Source: Ooceraea biroi
Lineage: Eukaryota; Arthropoda; Insecta; Hymenoptera; Formicidae
Reading direction: 5' to 3'
DNA length: 64,000 nt
Assembly (NCBI RefSeq): GCF_003672135.1
Contig: NC_039513.1
Coordinates: 13,057,971-13,121,970, forward strand
Within the stretch, counting starts at the first letter, position 1; each line of letters begins with the position of its first letter. Of the stretch, positions 60,847 through 64,000 are shown piece by piece. The notes beneath the pieces are model-generated. The model did no database searches, was not told the origin of the DNA, and saw only the letters and a list, made by a program, of their open reading frames with translations. The translations under genes and the position numbers were made by a program.

Positions 60847-61724
60847 CCCGACTAGAAATTTATCCAGTGGTCCTGATCAGGTTGACCTTGTTTTATCATC
60901 AGGTCCTGATAAGGTAAATTCATCAGGACCTGATCAGTCATGTAACGCAGCACAATAGTTAGGTTCTTATCTGGATATCCTCATCAGGTTTATATCGGGT
61001 TGAATTATTAAATCCTTACTACCCAGACAGCACCAAGTCGTCTAAAGGATTACTAAAACTTGATATTTTCGGTGAGTGTAAGAGTCCTTGGAACATATAC
61101 TACTAGTATATGTTCTAAGTAAGAGTCCAAAAGAAGAGAAGAAAAGAGCATCGGATCGGTTTTCCAGATGGTTATTTGTAAGGTGCTAACCAAATGTTTC
61201 TTGCGAGAACGTCACGCCTGACCTGGCCATCTATCGGTCGCTTGGTGAATCAGAGGCGGAAAACACACACTTGTGTTGATTTTTGTCTCTTATTGTTCCA
61301 TAATCGAATACATTGAAATGTATATGATATAAAAATAATTAATACTCGCAAATTAAGTAGAAATTACTATTCTTTCTGCATTAAGTATATAACGTACATT
61401 ATAATATGATAAACTACGCATGGTCCGATGTAGGACCAGATGTGGGAAACCTTTACCTCTAAATTTAAAAAAATATCAGGATGAAGGAATAAGATCCTTA
61501 GTAGGTACTAATAATGTAAACCTCAACAAAATTTGTACTTTGAAATATCAGGCATAACGTAAGAAGGTCCTAATATGTTCCTTATTATTTTAACCCTAAA
61601 AAGGTCATACATATTTGAACCTGATGAGGATATTCTTAGGTATACCTTATTCAGGATTACCTTACGCCAACCACGTCAGGTCCTTATAACATATTAGGTA
61701 AACCTGACAACATTTCTAGTCGGG
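60847..61724. mobile_element. unclassified TIR DNA element with subterminal motif array
   Basis: The outermost 13 bp CCCGACTAGAAAT (60847-60859) are exactly repeated inverted at 61712-61724. Inside both ends are many copies, in both orientations, of a short motif around AGGTCCTGATMAGG: at about 60869-60880, 60899-60913 and 60923-60937 on the left, and TCAGGTCCTTATAA and AGGTCCTAATATG at about 61562-61690 on the right. Another inverted pair is GATATCCTCATCAGG (60974) against CCTGATGAGGATAT (61619). A palindrome GAACATATAC/GTATATGTTC is at 61091-61115. No transposase-like frame is visible, so it appears non-autonomous. Flanking bases (GAGA, AC) show no clear target duplication. The superfamily is unknown to me. 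Confidence 0.65.
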
Positions 61725-63716
61725 GACTAGATACAGACAAAATACGTGTTAGACCGCTCGTCCACGTGAATGGCCTACCACAATAAAGCATATGGTTCGA
61801 GGAAGAATAATGGCAAGAGTGGTTCACGTTACAGCGAGGATATTTCCGATCATGTATAGGCCTGTCAGACACACACCGGATTTTTCTACGCTCGTGCCCC
61901 ACGTGGCTCGGTTTAATTCACATTTGTTCTTGATGAACCATTTAGATGAAAGAATACTGATTGATGGTATCTGAATACTCCAAGTCTTCTGGAAAATAGA
62001 GACATGTGCAGTTTCAGCTGTTTTGCGATCGCTTTCTACGATTATAAGAGTGCGTTTGTCGAACATTGCGATTTTGGAAAATTTGAAAGATTTAGAAAGT
62101 TTTGGGACTTGAGGATATCTCAGTCTCTTCAAAGCGAAAAAATTAAGTCCAAATTTAGAAAGATGTAATTAAATTAAGAAAATAAATCTCCTCGCGATTT
62201 CCTGAATAACTCTTGAACAGTAACGAACCCGAGAGGATTGATTTAACTCTCGCACGAGCTTTCGGTCTAGAACTCGACTCCAACTGCTGTTACACTTAAT
62301 CCTTCGATTAACGTTGCTCGGCATAAATCTCTGGCAGTTTTTCGCGAACGTGAGCCCGCTGACACGGAAATAAAACGCGCGCGGCCATTGAGAACCCTCG
62401 TAGCGTTAACGACGGCGATTTATCGCGAACCGCGAGCGATCGTTAGGGTCCAGTATGCGCCGAACAACGAGTACGGCTGTACGTACGAGATGGTCGGAGT
62501 GTGGAGGTCCATGATTAAAGGTGACCTCACACCATGTCGGCGATCGCCGGTTCGTGGAACGCGGCTGGAGCGTTGGGTTCAAACAGAGATGACATCGTTC
62601 CGAGAGTTCCGTTGCGACTCGTGCTCCGAATTAGAGTATCGAGAAAAAAGGTCAATATTTTACGGGCACCAGATTGTTGAAAGAAGAATGATGCCACTTA
62701 TGTCGAAGGAGAAGTAACGATATTACTGCTCCGTGAAGAATCTTCAATTTTTTTTAATATCGAGCAATTCGATATCCTGGCGATCGATCGTTCAATTAAG
62801 ATTCTGAGAAGGCAAAGTGGAGTTGCTGCCTTCCACTTCTGCGAATGATAAATGTATTCGACTGGCAGCATCTTGTTCTTCAATTATAGCCCGGAAAATT
62901 AGGTCGCGCGAAACCGCACCGCAGTTATTTACCCGGGTGTTGAATGTCAACGATAAAATTTTTATCGAGTTCCAATTAATTGGGGAGTCTGCATCTGATA
63001 TTAAGGTCAATACGACCGAAACGCTTTGATCATCCGACCCCTCGCACGTGGAAGGTTCATGTCTCAAATTAAACACGTCGAAATGTTTCGCCCGGTCTAA
63101 TTAATTATCTTCATTATTAACGAAGGGAAAACGCCAGGGCTGGTATTTTTCTTCTCCGATTCCGGACAGATCGCGGCATGCGTTTGCGCCACGCCATGAA
63201 TTTGTTAATCCATTAACGCATTATTAATCCATCAAATCCCCTTTCTTCTCCCCGGACAAACATTCGTTAGAAGCGTCGGCCGGCGCGCTCATTCTAATTG
63301 CGGCCCAAAAGGGCTTACGCCAGCCCTAATTTGTCCATGTGCGTATCTCGATTCGAGCTTAATGGCCCGGCGAATGCCGGCCGAGTGCGGCCTCTGAAAT
63401 GCACAGCGGCGCACTCGCACGAGGGTCCTTCGCTCTCTTTCGCCTCATTCACGCGCGGACACCGGCCCTAAATCGAGCGCCCACAAAAGCCCTTTCTCGA
63501 GTGGTCCCGGCCGACGCGAAGGGCCGGGGAGGACCGAGAGAACCCTCGAATCGACCCTACCAATCGGAAGTACTACAAAGTGCACGCGGACATGCCTCCA
63601 GCACTGCCAGTCGAGTGCACGAGCCATGCCAATTGCTTCTTTGTGTCGCCACGCCGCGAAATCGCGCAGTTTTCTGGCTCGTAATGAAGCAAGCCGGCAC
63701 GGGGCGTGATAAGATC
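61725..63716. other. non-coding stretch
   Basis: About 2 kb without a supportable gene; AT-rich up to 62200 and GC-rich from about 63260 toward the mariner. Open frames at 62388-62717 and 63399-63776 are motif-free, and the latter runs into the mariner end. Confidence 0.55.
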
Positions 63717-63718
63717 TA

Positions 63719-64000
63719 TTGGGTTGGCCAAAAAGTAATTGCGTTTTTTTCCAATAGATGGACATACATGTCTTAAAATGTAACTAACTTCATTCTAAAC
63801 CGCAAATTCATTATGTAGGTTAACAACTCACAGTTCAAGCTTGTTTTACAAAAAGAAAGTACACGATTTCGTTAACAATTGTTTGTTTGCCGTCGATTTC
63901 AAAATGGAAAATAAAAAAAAACATTTTCGTCATATTTTCTTTTATTACTTCCGAAAAGGGAAAAACGCTGTGCAAGCTCGTAAAAAGTTATGTCATGTAT
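63719..64000 (+). mobile_element. mariner element (mellifera subfamily type), truncated by window edge
   Basis: Starts with TTGGGTTGGCCAAAAAG after TA (63717-63718). It is the 5' end of a third copy of the family at 1-668 and 28079-29373, here in the plus orientation. The untranslated leader is nearly identical to the other copies. The rest lies beyond the window. Confidence 0.94.
63904..64000 (+). CDS. mariner transposase, N-terminal fragment (runs off window)
   Basis: ATG at 63904 opens MENKKKHFRHIFFYYFRKGK and continues with the N-terminal HTH residues to the window edge. It differs from the other two copies by a few residues. The position of the frameshift shared by those copies is not reached here, so I cannot tell whether this copy is intact. 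By homology it is the start of a D,D34D transposase acting on the family's own TIRs. Confidence 0.85.
   Translation, partial: MENKKKHFRHIFFYYFRKGKNAVQARKKLCHV

Overview
The window looks like eukaryotic nuclear DNA from an insect, most likely a hymenopteran such as an ant. That reading is an inference from four mariner-type elements (three of the mellifera subfamily type), CpG-rich sequence that is not depleted of CG, abundant (CT)n/(GA)n tracts, and very long non-coding stretches with only one convincing coding exon. There is no sign of bacterial gene organisation, rRNA, a recognisable tRNA, CRISPR or virus sequence.

Layout. Both window edges carry fragments of the same mellifera-type mariner (1-668, minus; 63719-64000, plus), and a full-length but broken copy lies at 28079-29373 (minus). 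A Mos1-like mariner remnant is at 31926-33170 (minus) and an Hsmar1/cecropia-like one at 45206-46486 (plus). Three further repeat structures are not simple mariners: a foldback with 164-bp arms at 3287-3693, a probable deletion derivative of an intron-containing pogo-like transposon at 25177-26092, and an unclassified terminal-inverted-repeat element with many internal copies of a short motif at 60847-61724.

The best host gene evidence is on the plus strand. A long first coding exon (38271-39144) follows a GC/CpG-rich, CT/GA-rich presumed promoter/5'UTR region (about 34900-38270). Its start codon is preceded by an in-frame stop and, 10 nt upstream, by a start-stop uORF (ATGTGA). The protein segment is Ser/Arg/Lys-rich and probably disordered; I do not recognise the gene. 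The codon-position signal appears to change frame near 39003-39045, which may be a sequence error, an indel or a mis-set frame.

The most interesting observation is two plus-strand sites at 16918/16919 and 56974/56975. In each, a 3' splice site is followed immediately by a strong 5' splice site (CAG|GTGAGT), the hallmark of zero-nucleotide recursive splicing (ratcheting points) in very long introns. The first is followed 63 nt later by a second GTGAGT donor, the arrangement of a vertebrate-style RS exon. The second lies 17.8 kb into the presumed first intron of the 38271 exon. Both fit a very long plus-strand transcription unit that may run through and beyond the window. Nearly all remaining sequence is intronic or intergenic, with microsatellites, small hairpins and chance ORFs.
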